Below are positions 1 to 7,772 of a stretch of 64,000 nt of DNA, in pieces. The DNA is from a virus. Below the pieces are notes generated by a model, which saw only the letters and a list, made by a program, of their open reading frames with translations, was not told where the DNA came from and did no database searches. How positions within the stretch are numbered: the first letter of the stretch is position 1; the number at the start of each line of letters is the position of its first letter. A program made the translations under genes and the position numbers. Where the stretch lies: IMG/VR virus record IMGVR_UViG_3300030101_002968, positions 1 through 64,000 of that record, one strand, 5' to 3'.

Positions 1-429
1 TTAATGCGTGACAAAGTCATGGCTAACGATATATGTAAAGACTTAATAATTAATTCACAAACTGAATACGAAAAGCCTGGGATAATAAATATGTTCAATA
101 ACAACTGGAAAGGTAAAGCTGATATTGTTAATCACGAAGAAAAACTAGTTATTGATTTAAAAACAACAGCTGATATTGACAAGTTTCAATGGTCAGCTAG
201 CAAGTTTAATTATGACTCGCAGGCATACATATACAGTAAACTATTTGGCTATGAATTTTTATTTATAGTTATAGACAAAAACACTCATCAAATCGGTATG
301 TTTGACTGCTCACCGCAGTTTTACGAACGAGGCGAAGAAAAGGTACGTAAAGCAAGTGAAGCTTATGACTTGTTTTACAAGACCAAGGACTTTGATCCTA
401 AACAGTATTTCATAAGCAAAACTTTATAA
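1..429 (+). CDS. PD-(D/E)XK exonuclease, C-terminal part (truncated by window edge)
   Basis: The reading frame is already open at base 1, and the visible part starts inside a domain, so the true start lies upstream; the ATG at 4 is probably internal. What remains resembles the C-terminal half of phage PD-(D/E)XK exonucleases (the RecE/YqaJ/Cas4-like group used in replication or recombination). The visible motif is GKADIVN followed by LVIDLKTT, giving the Asp and the D-x-K active-site pair; a later QAYIY segment matches the helix that usually carries a conserved Gln and Tyr. Such enzymes resect DNA ends and often sit near single-strand-binding proteins, as here. Polarity and partner cannot be told from this fragment. 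Confidence 0.7.
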   Translation, partial: LMRDKVMANDICKDLIINSQTEYEKPGIINMFNNNWKGKADIVNHEEKLVIDLKTTADIDKFQWSASKFNYDSQAYIYSKLFGYEFLFIVIDKNTHQIGMFDCSPQFYERGEEKVRKASEAYDLFYKTKDFDPKQYFISKTL

Positions 430-438
430 AATTAAATT

Positions 439-606
439 ATGCCAAGAACTAAATCAAAAATATGTAGTGTAACTGGTATGAAAACTAGTGCTAACAATTT
501 TTACGCAAATCAAAACCACGTAAAAGCTGTTGACAACATTAGAAGAACAACTGGTGCTACTAAAGATCAATTAACAAGAATGTTTAACCAAATAAATAAT
601 TATTAA
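439..606 (+). CDS. Small hypothetical protein (55 aa)
   Basis: A 55-residue protein starting MPRTKSKICSVTGM, with a Cys and several Lys, Asn and Thr. I do not recognise it. It begins 9 bases after the exonuclease stop behind an AAATT leader, and its stop overlaps the next start (TAATG), the coupling used throughout this arm, so it is very likely translated as part of the replication operon. Confidence 0.6.
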   Translation: MPRTKSKICSVTGMKTSANNFYANQNHVKAVDNIRRTTGATKDQLTRMFNQINNY

Positions 607-911
607 TGGCAAGTATTATTAAAACAAGTATTAACCTAAACGAAATACCGAAAGACAAGATCTATGTAGGTAAGAAAGGTAAATACTTACCAATTACAAT
701 TACACTGAACAACGAGCCAGATCAGTTTGGCAACCAAGGTCCAGTTGTAGTTGAGCAAACTAAGGAAGAAAGAGATGCTAAAGCACCTAAGACTTACCTT
801 GGTAACATTAAAGTAGTATGGACTGATGGCAACAACGTTGACAGAGTTCCAATGGATAATCAGCCAGCTCCTGCTCCTGCACCTGCTGCTGATGACGACT
901 TACCGTTTTAA
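606..911 (+). CDS. Single-stranded DNA-binding protein-like, acidic DDDLPF tail
   Basis: This 101-residue protein has a beta-rich N-terminal part (about residues 1-75), a Pro/Ala linker (PAPAPAPAA) and ends exactly in DDDLPF. An acidic tail ending in Pro-Phe after a flexible linker is the partner-docking tip of bacterial SSB proteins. The body is shorter than the OB fold of E. coli SSB (about 110 residues) and I cannot prove the fold, so the function is inferred from tail, size and position directly before the primase-helicase. It would coat single strands at the fork and recruit replication or repair proteins. TAATG coupling with the upstream gene supports this start. Confidence 0.6.
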   Translation: MASIIKTSINLNEIPKDKIYVGKKGKYLPITITLNNEPDQFGNQGPVVVEQTKEERDAKAPKTYLGNIKVVWTDGNNVDRVPMDNQPAPAPAPAADDDLPF

Positions 912-913
912 AT

Positions 914-2629
914 ATGCAGACAACAGAGATCAATGGATTTGTTATTGACGCGTTCAATCAACATGGCCTAAAAGAAGGCGCATCACAAGGTATATGCCCG
1001 TTATGCTCTCACACTAGGAAACCCAAAAATCAGAAAGCACAATGTGCTAGCTATGACTGGGAACGTGGTCTCGGTACCTGTCACAACTGTGATACTAGTT
1101 TTCAACTTCATACTTACCAACGCAAGGGCAGTAGCGAACGTGTCTATGTTAGACCGGATACGCCGGCCAACTTCAACGAGGTAAGTACGAACGTTGAAAC
1201 GTGGTTTGGTACAAGAGGTATATCAAAACAAACTTTACGTGACTTAAAAGTTACTGAAGGCCCTGAGTTTATGCCTCAGACAGGTAAACAAGAAAACACC
1301 ATACAGTTTAATTATTTTATGGGTGATCAATTGATCAACGTAAAATACAGAGATGGTAGAAAAAACTTTAAGCTTTACAAAGGTGCTGAAAAAGTATTTT
1401 ATAACATTAACAGTATTGTAGGTTATGATGAATGTGTTATTGTTGAAGGCGAAATGGATGTGTTAGCATTACATGAAGCTGGCATTACTAATACTATTTC
1501 AGTACCTAATGGAGCTACGTTAAACAACAACAACTTAGATTATCTTGATAACTGTATTGATTACTTCGATGACAAGACAAGAATAATACTAGCTGTTGAT
1601 GCTGATGAGCCCGGCCAAATGTTAAAGCAAGAGCTTGTACGTAGGCTTGGCGCTGAAGTTTGTTTTCTTGTAGATTTTAACGGCGAGAAAGATGCAAACG
1701 ATTATTTAATACAACACGGCGCAGAGTTACTACGCAATGCTATACACAGCGCACGCCCTGTACCGTTAGAAAATGTATCAACTTTAAAAGATGTAGAAGA
1801 TGAACTTAGAGACTTTGTTAAAAACGGCTTCAAGCCTGGGTACCAGATCGGTATTGAAAACTTCGACAAGATTTTTTCTACTTACACTGGGCAGTTTATT
1901 ACTGTCACTGGCATCCCTAGTTCTGGTAAGTCTGACTTTGTTGACCAAATGGTTGTTGGTTACAATAATAATTATGGTTGGAAAACTGCGTATGCTAGTC
2001 CAGAAAATCAACCAGTATATCTCCACGCGCACAAGTTAATGCGTAAGCATTGGCAAGACATGCCACGTGTAGGTGATATTGGCGGTGATAAATGGCAAAA
2101 CGTAACAGATCATGTTAATGACAACTACTTTTTTATTGACATGGATAAATACAGCTTAGAGTCTGTACTACGTAAAGGCGCTGAGCTTGTTAAACGTAAA
2201 GGTATTAAATGTTTAGTCCTTGATCCGTTTAATAAAATTAGAGATGTCGATGCTAAGTCAGATGATGTAAACCGTTACACAATGGATTACTTAGCTAAGA
2301 TTGAGGCTTTTTGTAAAAAATATGATGTGTTAACTTTTATTGTAGCGCATCCAACTAAAATGTATAAAGGACAAGATGGTAAAATTGAAGAACCAACAAT
2401 GTATAATATCAAAGGTGGCGGTGAGTGGTATGACGCATCATATCACGGCCTTCTCGTACACAGGGATTATGATGCAAAAACTACTAAGGTTAAAGTCCTT
2501 AAAGTTAAGTTTCAAAACCTTGGTGAGAACGGTGCTGAGGCACATTTTACGTGGGAGCCTCGCTCTGGTAGTTTTGTACCTAATGAACCTGTTGTAGAGG
2601 ACGCTGGTCCTATGCCCTGGGAAGCATAA
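914..2629 (+). CDS. T7 gp4-like DNA primase-helicase
   Basis: A 571-residue bifunctional replication protein. A zinc ribbon lies at the N-terminus (C28, C31, C56, C59). A TOPRIM primase core follows, with VIVEGEMD (catalytic Glu178) and AVDADEPG. A RecA/DnaB-type helicase domain then shows Walker A GIPSSGKS (Lys339, Ser340) and Walker B LVLDP (Asp437), with an IVAHPTK segment further on. Length and domain order match T7 gp4. It unwinds DNA and lays primers for the phage polymerase, which is not in this window. It follows the SSB-like gene by 2 bases, and its stop overlaps the next start (TAATG). Confidence 0.93.
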   Translation: MQTTEINGFVIDAFNQHGLKEGASQGICPLCSHTRKPKNQKAQCASYDWERGLGTCHNCDTSFQLHTYQRKGSSERVYVRPDTPANFNEVSTNVETWFGTRGISKQTLRDLKVTEGPEFMPQTGKQENTIQFNYFMGDQLINVKYRDGRKNFKLYKGAEKVFYNINSIVGYDECVIVEGEMDVLALHEAGITNTISVPNGATLNNNNLDYLDNCIDYFDDKTRIILAVDADEPGQMLKQELVRRLGAEVCFLVDFNGEKDANDYLIQHGAELLRNAIHSARPVPLENVSTLKDVEDELRDFVKNGFKPGYQIGIENFDKIFSTYTGQFITVTGIPSSGKSDFVDQMVVGYNNNYGWKTAYASPENQPVYLHAHKLMRKHWQDMPRVGDIGGDKWQNVTDHVNDNYFFIDMDKYSLESVLRKGAELVKRKGIKCLVLDPFNKIRDVDAKSDDVNRYTMDYLAKIEAFCKKYDVLTFIVAHPTKMYKGQDGKIEEPTMYNIKGGGEWYDASYHGLLVHRDYDAKTTKVKVLKVKFQNLGENGAEAHFTWEPRSGSFVPNEPVVEDAGPMPWEA

Positions 2630-2898
2630 TGGCTTTTAAACGTTGGAAAAAGTCACCAAGCAGAAAAGTACCTGTTAGAATGTGGGACAACAATGAAATG
2701 AAAATTGTTGGCTGGTGTATAAACAAAAATATAAAAATAGGTATAACTCCTGACTGGAAACACGATTTAAGCAAATGGCAGATAGAAATATCTATAAACA
2801 ATAACACACATATAGACCCTAAAAGATATGATGATGAAAATGTTTTAGATAAATTATACGAATACTATAAATACTATTATGATAAACACAATAAATAA
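2629..2898 (+). CDS. Hypothetical protein (89 aa)
   Basis: I do not recognise this 89-residue protein. It is basic at the N-terminus (MAFKRWKKSPSRK), contains several Trp residues, and ends in a Tyr-rich helix-like stretch. It is translationally coupled at both ends: TAATG with the primase-helicase, and a 20-base overlap with the following ThyA-like gene. Position suggests a DNA or nucleotide metabolism accessory, but nothing in the sequence shows a reaction. Confidence 0.65.
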   Translation: MAFKRWKKSPSRKVPVRMWDNNEMKIVGWCINKNIKIGITPDWKHDLSKWQIEISINNNTHIDPKRYDDENVLDKLYEYYKYYYDKHNK

Positions 2899-3535
2899 TA
2901 AAAAGTTTGAAACAGCAAACGAAGCATACGAATATGTATTTGATAAGATAATACGTTACGGTACAGACTTCGGAGATACAAAGGCCCTATTTAATGTAGG
3001 GTTTTATATTCTTAACCCTCTTGCAAACGCTATTACAAACAAAGAACGTAAATGGAATCACGAATATGCAGAGGCTGAGTTTAAATGGTATTTATCTGGC
3101 GATCGTAATATAACTAAGCTAGGTAAAATATACGGTAAAATACCACCGATATGGATTAAAATGGCTGATGATGAAGGTAACGTACTATCTAACTATGGTT
3201 GGCAATGGAAACGTAAAGCACAACTAGACAACGTGGTACGTAAACTAAAGTTAGATAAAGATACTAGACAAGCATGTATATCTATATACGATGGTAAAGA
3301 AATGTATAAGTATGATAACGATACACCTTGTACTTATGCAATACAATTTACAAGAGTGCGTGACAAACTAGATATGTGTGTTACAATGCGTAGCAACGAT
3401 CTATGGTACGGCTTTTGTAATGATCAATATTGTTTTTCACAGTTGCAAGCTGCAGTAGCTCATAGGTTAAACATACCTGTTGGCGTATACTATCACTTTG
3501 CACATAACATGCATTTATATAATAATAAATTATGA
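2879..3535 (+). CDS. ThyA-family deoxypyrimidylate C5-modifying enzyme, Asp at specificity position
   Basis: A 218-residue member of the thymidylate synthase/dCMP hydroxymethylase family. The catalytic Cys is C151 (in DTPCTY). From it, without gaps, the E. coli ThyA landmarks line up: Arg166=R171, Asp169=D174, Gly173=G178, His207=H212, Tyr209=Y214. The base-recognising Asn177 is Asp here (D182), as in T4 dCMP hydroxymethylase (Asp179). Upstream, EFKWYLSGDRNI and SNYGWQW match ThyA motifs. The protein ends four residues after Y214, so it lacks about 50 C-terminal residues of ThyA. I infer dCMP rather than dUMP as substrate; hydroxymethyl versus methyl transfer cannot be decided. MazG-type genes follow. 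Confidence 0.82.
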   Translation: MINTINNKKFETANEAYEYVFDKIIRYGTDFGDTKALFNVGFYILNPLANAITNKERKWNHEYAEAEFKWYLSGDRNITKLGKIYGKIPPIWIKMADDEGNVLSNYGWQWKRKAQLDNVVRKLKLDKDTRQACISIYDGKEMYKYDNDTPCTYAIQFTRVRDKLDMCVTMRSNDLWYGFCNDQYCFSQLQAAVAHRLNIPVGVYYHFAHNMHLYNNKL

Positions 3536-4347
3536 CATACTACTTATACCACATACCCGGCAAGAAAGTCGGTGTAACAACTAACCTTGAAGATCGTGTT
3601 CACAAACAACAAGGTTATTATCCAGGCGAATATGATATAATAGAAACGTCTGAGGATATAGATTTTATATCTATTGGTGAACAAATAATGCAAAAGCATT
3701 ATGGATATAGACAAGATGAAGTTCCATATAATAAACTTAAATTTAATAAAGATATGAAGATAAACGTAACAGAACAAACTACAACGTTTCCTGTACCAGT
3801 CAACAAACTAAAAGGTAGGTTGATGGATAATATAGGTATGCGTTGGGAAACAGAGTTTGGCGAATGTACAATAACAAGACCATCTGTAGACTGGATTATG
3901 AAAAACGTAAAAGAGTCTATGTATAACAAAGAAAGATGCTATGTATACAATAAAGCATTTGCTAGGTGGTTTGATAACAACGATCCACACTCACACATGA
4001 CATTAACAGGTGCTCTATCACCTACAGGCGCAAGACAACAAAAGCCTAAATTACAAACTCAATACTTTGATTTAATTAGAGAGTGGGCTAACAATAGAGG
4101 TTTGTATAAGCATGGTGATACTAAAACGCAAGCGCTAAAGCTAGTCGAAGAAGTTGGTGAAATATGTAGAGCCATACTGAAAGACAACCACAGCGATATT
4201 GAAGACGGTATCGGCGATGCAGTCGTTGTACTAACAAATCTAGCTGAGCTTCAAGGTACGAGCATAGAGGCTTGTATAGAAAGAGCTTATAAAGAGATCA
4301 AAGATCGTACAGGTAAAATGGAAAACGGAACATTTAAAAAAGATTAA
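3532..4347 (+). CDS. GIY-YIG-like N-terminus fused to MazG-like nucleotide pyrophosphohydrolase
   Basis: A 271-residue two-part protein. Residues 1-55 look like a diverged GIY-YIG fold: YYLYHIPGKKVGVTTNLEDR carries the strand pair and the conserved Arg (R22), with a candidate metal-binding Glu at E50. Residues about 172-271 are an all-alpha MazG-type domain: LVEEVGE (E206, E207, E210) and EDGIGDAVVVL (D225, D229), a known variant of the EExxE/ExxD metal site. MazG enzymes hydrolyse NTPs or dNTPs to monophosphates. The middle (about 60-170) is unassigned. It overlaps the ThyA-like stop by 4 bases (ATGA). A nuclease role for the N-terminus is uncertain because the GIY/YIG tripeptides are poorly kept. 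Confidence 0.75.
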   Translation: MTYYLYHIPGKKVGVTTNLEDRVHKQQGYYPGEYDIIETSEDIDFISIGEQIMQKHYGYRQDEVPYNKLKFNKDMKINVTEQTTTFPVPVNKLKGRLMDNIGMRWETEFGECTITRPSVDWIMKNVKESMYNKERCYVYNKAFARWFDNNDPHSHMTLTGALSPTGARQQKPKLQTQYFDLIREWANNRGLYKHGDTKTQALKLVEEVGEICRAILKDNHSDIEDGIGDAVVVLTNLAELQGTSIEACIERAYKEIKDRTGKMENGTFKKD

Positions 4348-4348
4348 T

Positions 4349-4618
4349 ATGTCAGACAGAGAAATAATCGATGCTAAACGAGGTATCGTAGCTAGAAAGT
4401 CTTACGGCTTTCGTGATGAAGTAGTTAAAAATGTTGTTGACAAGTTTGTTGAACGTTCAGATGTTGGCTATGAAAAATATGGTCAAACATTACATGACGA
4501 AAGAACATCTGGTGTCAAAGACTTAGCTGCTTATTTAAACGATATACAAGAAGAGCTTATGGATGCGATATTGTATATTCAAACTGCCAGAGAAGAATTA
4601 AATGAAAAGAAGAATTAG
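4349..4618 (+). CDS. Small all-alpha NTP pyrophosphohydrolase-like protein
   Basis: An 89-residue, mostly helical protein. The segment DIQEELMDAILYIQTAREEL has the Glu-rich helix and ExxxD spacing of the MazG/dUTPase/dCTPase all-alpha superfamily, and DVGYEKYGQTL resembles phage dATP/dGTP pyrophosphohydrolase-like families. It starts right after the MazG-fusion stop and overlaps the next gene by 17 bases. It may clear an unwanted dNTP (for example dCTP, if the ThyA-like neighbour makes a modified cytosine), but the substrate cannot be read from the sequence. Confidence 0.6.
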   Translation: MSDREIIDAKRGIVARKSYGFRDEVVKNVVDKFVERSDVGYEKYGQTLHDERTSGVKDLAAYLNDIQEELMDAILYIQTAREELNEKKN

Positions 4619-5063
4619 AGGCAGATTAAAAAGAAAACGTGGTCCTGTTCAAGCTAAAAAAGTAGTTTGTGACGGGATCAAGTTTGCTTCCGGTCTTGAA
4701 AAGTATATGTATCTTGCTCTTAAAAAAGCTAAAATAAAAGCTAAATACGAGGGTAAAACATATATAATTCAAGAAGGTTTTGATTTTAATATAACAAGTT
4801 ACGAACGTCAAAGCAATGGTAAAGGTGAGTTTAAAGACAGAGGTAATAAAAAAATATTACCAATAAAATATACACCTGATTTTATAAGTGATTCATTTAT
4901 AATTGAATGCAAAGGTCGTGCAAACGAAAGTTTTCCATTACGTTGGAAAATGTTTAAAAAGTATGTAAAAGTAAACCTACCTCGTGTAACTTTATATAAA
5001 CCTCAAAACCAGAAGGAATGCGATACTGTAATAGAGTTGATAACCAAAAATAAAATCAAATGA
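4602..5063 (+). CDS. PD-(D/E)XK endonuclease (DUF1064/resolvase-like)
   Basis: A 153-residue protein with a very basic start (MKRRIRGRLKRKR), then FASGLEKYMYLALKK (candidate active-site Glu), KYTPDF (Asp) and FIIECKGR (E-x-K), the order of a PD-(D/E)XK nuclease. The pattern, with the following Lys/Phe/Arg-rich helix, matches phage DUF1064-type or endonuclease I-like proteins that cut branched DNA or degrade host DNA. It overlaps the preceding gene by 17 bases. Whether it resolves junctions or nicks duplex DNA is unknown. Confidence 0.72.
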   Translation: MKRRIRGRLKRKRGPVQAKKVVCDGIKFASGLEKYMYLALKKAKIKAKYEGKTYIIQEGFDFNITSYERQSNGKGEFKDRGNKKILPIKYTPDFISDSFIIECKGRANESFPLRWKMFKKYVKVNLPRVTLYKPQNQKECDTVIELITKNKIK

Positions 5064-5197
5064 AAAATTGGGAACTAAGTATCGGAACTTTCCCTGGTCT
5101 TCTTATCGGCGTAAGATCATACGTCGAACAATACAGAACTAACCATGTGATATATCTACTATTTGTAGATATTTGTTTAACGATATATAAAGATTAA
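5060..5197 (+). CDS. Small hypothetical protein (45 aa)
   Basis: A 45-residue protein beginning MKNWELSIGTFPGLLIG, with a hydrophobic C-terminal stretch (VIYLLFVDICLTIY). Its ATGA start overlaps the endonuclease stop and it ends 3 bases before the reductase start, so it is tightly packed in the operon. It could be a small membrane-associated peptide. No family is recognised. Confidence 0.55.
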   Translation: MKNWELSIGTFPGLLIGVRSYVEQYRTNHVIYLLFVDICLTIYKD

Positions 5198-5200
5198 TTA

Positions 5201-7069
5201 ATGAATGTAAATAATAAAATTTTGTCAGATATTACTGTGCATATGAAATATGCTAAGTTTATACCAGAGCTTAACAGAAGAGAAACCTGGGAAGAGCTTG
5301 TAACGCGTAATAAAGAAATGCATCAGAAAAAATATCCTGAACTATATAATGAAATAGAAGAAAATTATAGATATGTATATAAAAAGAAAGTTTTACCGTC
5401 TATGCGAAGCCTACAATTTAGTGGCAAACCGATTGAGATTTCGCCCAATAGACTCTACAACTGCTCCTATCTACCTATTGATCACGTTGATAGCTTTAGC
5501 GAGTGTATGTTTTTGTTGCTTAGCGGATGTGGCGTAGGCTACTCTGTACAGAAGCATCATATAAAGTTATTACCTGAAGTAACAAAACCTTTTGAGGTAA
5601 GAACTAGAAGGTTTGTTATTGGTGATAGCATTGAAGGTTGGTCAGATGCTGTAAAGGTATTAATCAAGTCTTATTTAGGCTCTAAGAGATCATCTAAGGT
5701 CAAGTTTGATTATTCTGATATTAGACCAAAGGGAGCTAGGCTTGTGACCTCTGGCGGTAAAGCTCCAGGGCCTCAGCCTTTGAAAGAGTGTTTATTAAAA
5801 ATTAAAGGAATATTAGATGCTAAAGATGATGGTGCAAAGCTTACAACTCTTGAAGTACACGATATTGTTTGTCATATTGCTGATGCTGTCCTTGCTGGTG
5901 GTATTCGTAGAGCAGCTCTTATTAGCTTGTTCTCGGCTTATGACGAAGAAATGATTTCTTGTAAATCAGGTAATTGGTGGGAAATAAACCCGCAACGTGG
6001 TAGAGCCAATAACTCTGCTGTATTAATTAGACATAAAATAACTAAAGAGTTTTTTATGGACTTATGGAAACGTATAGAGCTATCTGGTTCTGGTGAACCT
6101 GGTATATATTTTAACCACGACAAAGACTGGGGTACAAACCCTTGTTGCGAGATAGCGCTAAGACCTTTTCAATTTTGTAACCTATGCGAAGTTAATGTAT
6201 CAAACGTAGAAGATCAAGATGATTTTAATGCTCGTGTAAAAGCCGCATCTTTTATAGGTACATTACAAGCTGGTTACACAGAGTTTCATTATTTAAGAGA
6301 AATATGGCAAGAGACAACAGAACGCGACGCACTTATCGGTGTGTCCATGACAGGAATAGGGAGTGCCGCTGTGCTCCAAATGGATATGAAGGCCGCTGCA
6401 AGTATCGTAAAACGCGAGAACACGAGGGTTTCAAAATTAATAGGTATAAATCGCGCGGCACGTACAACGTGTGTTAAACCTGCAGGGACGACATCTCTTG
6501 TACTCGGTACATCTTCGGGTATACATGCATGGCATAATGATTATTATATACGTAGACTACGTGTAGGTAAAAACGAAGCTATATATAATTATCTAAAACA
6601 TACACACCCTGAACTTGTACAAGATGAATACTTTAGACCACATGACACTGCTGTTATTGAAATACCACAATCAGCACCTGAAGGTTCTATATTAAGAACT
6701 GAGTCTGCTTTTGATTTACTTGAACGTGTAAAAAAAGTAGCAACTGAGTGGGTTGCGCCTGGCCACAGAGCTGGTAGTAATACCCACAATGTATCTGCTA
6801 CTATAAGTTTAAAGAAAGAAGACTGGGACAAAGCTGGCGAGTGGATGTGGAAAAACAGAGACTGTTACAACGGTCTATCTGTATTACCTTACGATGGTGG
6901 TACATATACACAAGCTCCGTTTGAAGATATTAAGAAGTCGGAGTTTAACAAGTTGGTTAAATCATTACAAGATGTAAATCTTGAAAACGTAATGGAGTTA
7001 ACTGACGAAACTGATCTATCTGGTGAATTAGCCTGTGCCGGTGGATCTTGTGAAATAACAGGCTTATAA
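5201..7069 (+). CDS. Class II (adenosylcobalamin-dependent) ribonucleotide reductase, monomeric type
   Basis: A 622-residue reductase converting ribonucleotides to deoxyribonucleotides. The redox Cys pair is C88 (LYNCSYLP) and C326; the thiyl-radical Cys is C315 in NPCCE with Glu317 two residues on, reproducing the C408/E410/C419 spacing of the Lactobacillus RTPR family. A C-terminal CX4C (C612 and C617, CAGGSC) provides the shuttle thiols. GGIRRAALISLF and SGSGEPGIYFN are family segments. There is no small radical subunit (NrdB) in the window, supporting class II. It is shorter than RTPR (739 aa). It needs B12 from the host or sea water. It follows a TTAATTA leader 3 bases after the preceding gene. 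Confidence 0.88.
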   Translation: MNVNNKILSDITVHMKYAKFIPELNRRETWEELVTRNKEMHQKKYPELYNEIEENYRYVYKKKVLPSMRSLQFSGKPIEISPNRLYNCSYLPIDHVDSFSECMFLLLSGCGVGYSVQKHHIKLLPEVTKPFEVRTRRFVIGDSIEGWSDAVKVLIKSYLGSKRSSKVKFDYSDIRPKGARLVTSGGKAPGPQPLKECLLKIKGILDAKDDGAKLTTLEVHDIVCHIADAVLAGGIRRAALISLFSAYDEEMISCKSGNWWEINPQRGRANNSAVLIRHKITKEFFMDLWKRIELSGSGEPGIYFNHDKDWGTNPCCEIALRPFQFCNLCEVNVSNVEDQDDFNARVKAASFIGTLQAGYTEFHYLREIWQETTERDALIGVSMTGIGSAAVLQMDMKAAASIVKRENTRVSKLIGINRAARTTCVKPAGTTSLVLGTSSGIHAWHNDYYIRRLRVGKNEAIYNYLKHTHPELVQDEYFRPHDTAVIEIPQSAPEGSILRTESAFDLLERVKKVATEWVAPGHRAGSNTHNVSATISLKKEDWDKAGEWMWKNRDCYNGLSVLPYDGGTYTQAPFEDIKKSEFNKLVKSLQDVNLENVMELTDETDLSGELACAGGSCEITGL

Positions 7070-7083
7070 CTAAAACAATTATT

Positions 7084-7494
7084 ATGAATAAATTATTTTT
7101 AACTATGTTGTTAGCTTTAGGCACAACTATTGCGTCAGCACAGTTTTCTGTAATCACAACTGTAACTGAAGTTGAAGACGAATACAACTTAACAGACAAG
7201 TTAGCTATAGGTTACGATCTAAGTGATATGATTATGATTGGACTAGCTATGGATGGCGAGGACAATTATAGACTAATGGGTCGTTATAAATTTGCTAATG
7301 ACTGTTGGGGTGTTGCAATGTTCGATACTGAAGGCGAAGGTGAATATGTTGATAGGTTAGATTTAGGAGTCGGGTACTCTTTTAATGTTTGGAACGGTTT
7401 ATACGTTGAGCCAAGCTACATTATGCCTATGAAGAAAAACGAAGAAGACGATTACGAAGGTACATTCAATTTTGGATTATCTTATAAATTTTAG
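7084..7494 (+). CDS. Secreted small outer-membrane beta-barrel-like protein
   Basis: A 136-residue protein with a clear signal peptide (MNKLFLTMLLALGTTIASAQ, cleavage after ASA). The mature part alternates hydrophobic and polar residues in short strands (LAIGYDLSDMIMIGLAMD, YRLMGRYKFAN, LDLGVGYSFNVWNGLYVEPS) and ends in Tyr-Lys-Phe, a C-terminal aromatic as in outer-membrane barrels. About 115 mature residues would allow only a small barrel. It is not a metabolic enzyme, unlike its upstream neighbours. It may alter the host surface, but no direct evidence shows this. Confidence 0.65.
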   Translation: MNKLFLTMLLALGTTIASAQFSVITTVTEVEDEYNLTDKLAIGYDLSDMIMIGLAMDGEDNYRLMGRYKFANDCWGVAMFDTEGEGEYVDRLDLGVGYSFNVWNGLYVEPSYIMPMKKNEEDDYEGTFNFGLSYKF

Positions 7495-7515
7495 TATTAA
7501 CTTAAAATAACAATT

Positions 7516-7743
7516 ATGGAAAAAGTAATAAAGTATTTAACAGGATTTTTTACAGGGCTAGTTGCTGTTATGGTAGCTATTATACCTGTAACAATTTTGT
7601 GGACATTGTTAACAGGAAACACTGTCTTTGAAATGGACATTATAGGAAATTTTATGGGCATGGTTAATGCTTTAGGTAAATCAGGTTTTACTGGTTTATT
7701 AGCATTGATCTTTGTTTTCTATTTCTTTGTAGATAGAAAGTAA
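7516..7743 (+). CDS. Small membrane protein, two TM segments
   Basis: A 75-residue protein with two predicted membrane helices, roughly residues 8-32 (LTGFFTGLVAVMVAIIPVTI) and 50-71 (LGKSGFTGLLALIFVFYFFV), and a short positively charged tail (DRK). The leader at 7497-7510 is close to the one before the next gene. It could be an accessory holin or envelope protein, but I do not recognise a family. Confidence 0.6.
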   Translation: MEKVIKYLTGFFTGLVAVMVAIIPVTILWTLLTGNTVFEMDIIGNFMGMVNALGKSGFTGLLALIFVFYFFVDRK

Positions 7744-7750
7744 ATAATTA

Positions 7751-7766
7751 TTAACTTAAATTAAAT
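7751..7766 (+). promoter_or_regulatory. Recurrent AT-rich leader element
   Basis: TTAACTTAAATTAAAT lies 6 bases before the Hc1-like start. The same 16-mer occurs on the - strand before the gene that starts at 46948 (46955-46970), and near copies occur at 7497-7510 and before the start at 38206. No Shine-Dalgarno sequence is present at these starts, so it may serve translation initiation or belong to a promoter. Confidence 0.4.
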
Positions 7767-7772
7767 TAAATT

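Noticed and set aside
1784-2039. Open frames on both strands inside the primase-helicase gene
   Set aside because: They are shadows of a gene with clear domain motifs and have low-complexity translations without any start leader.
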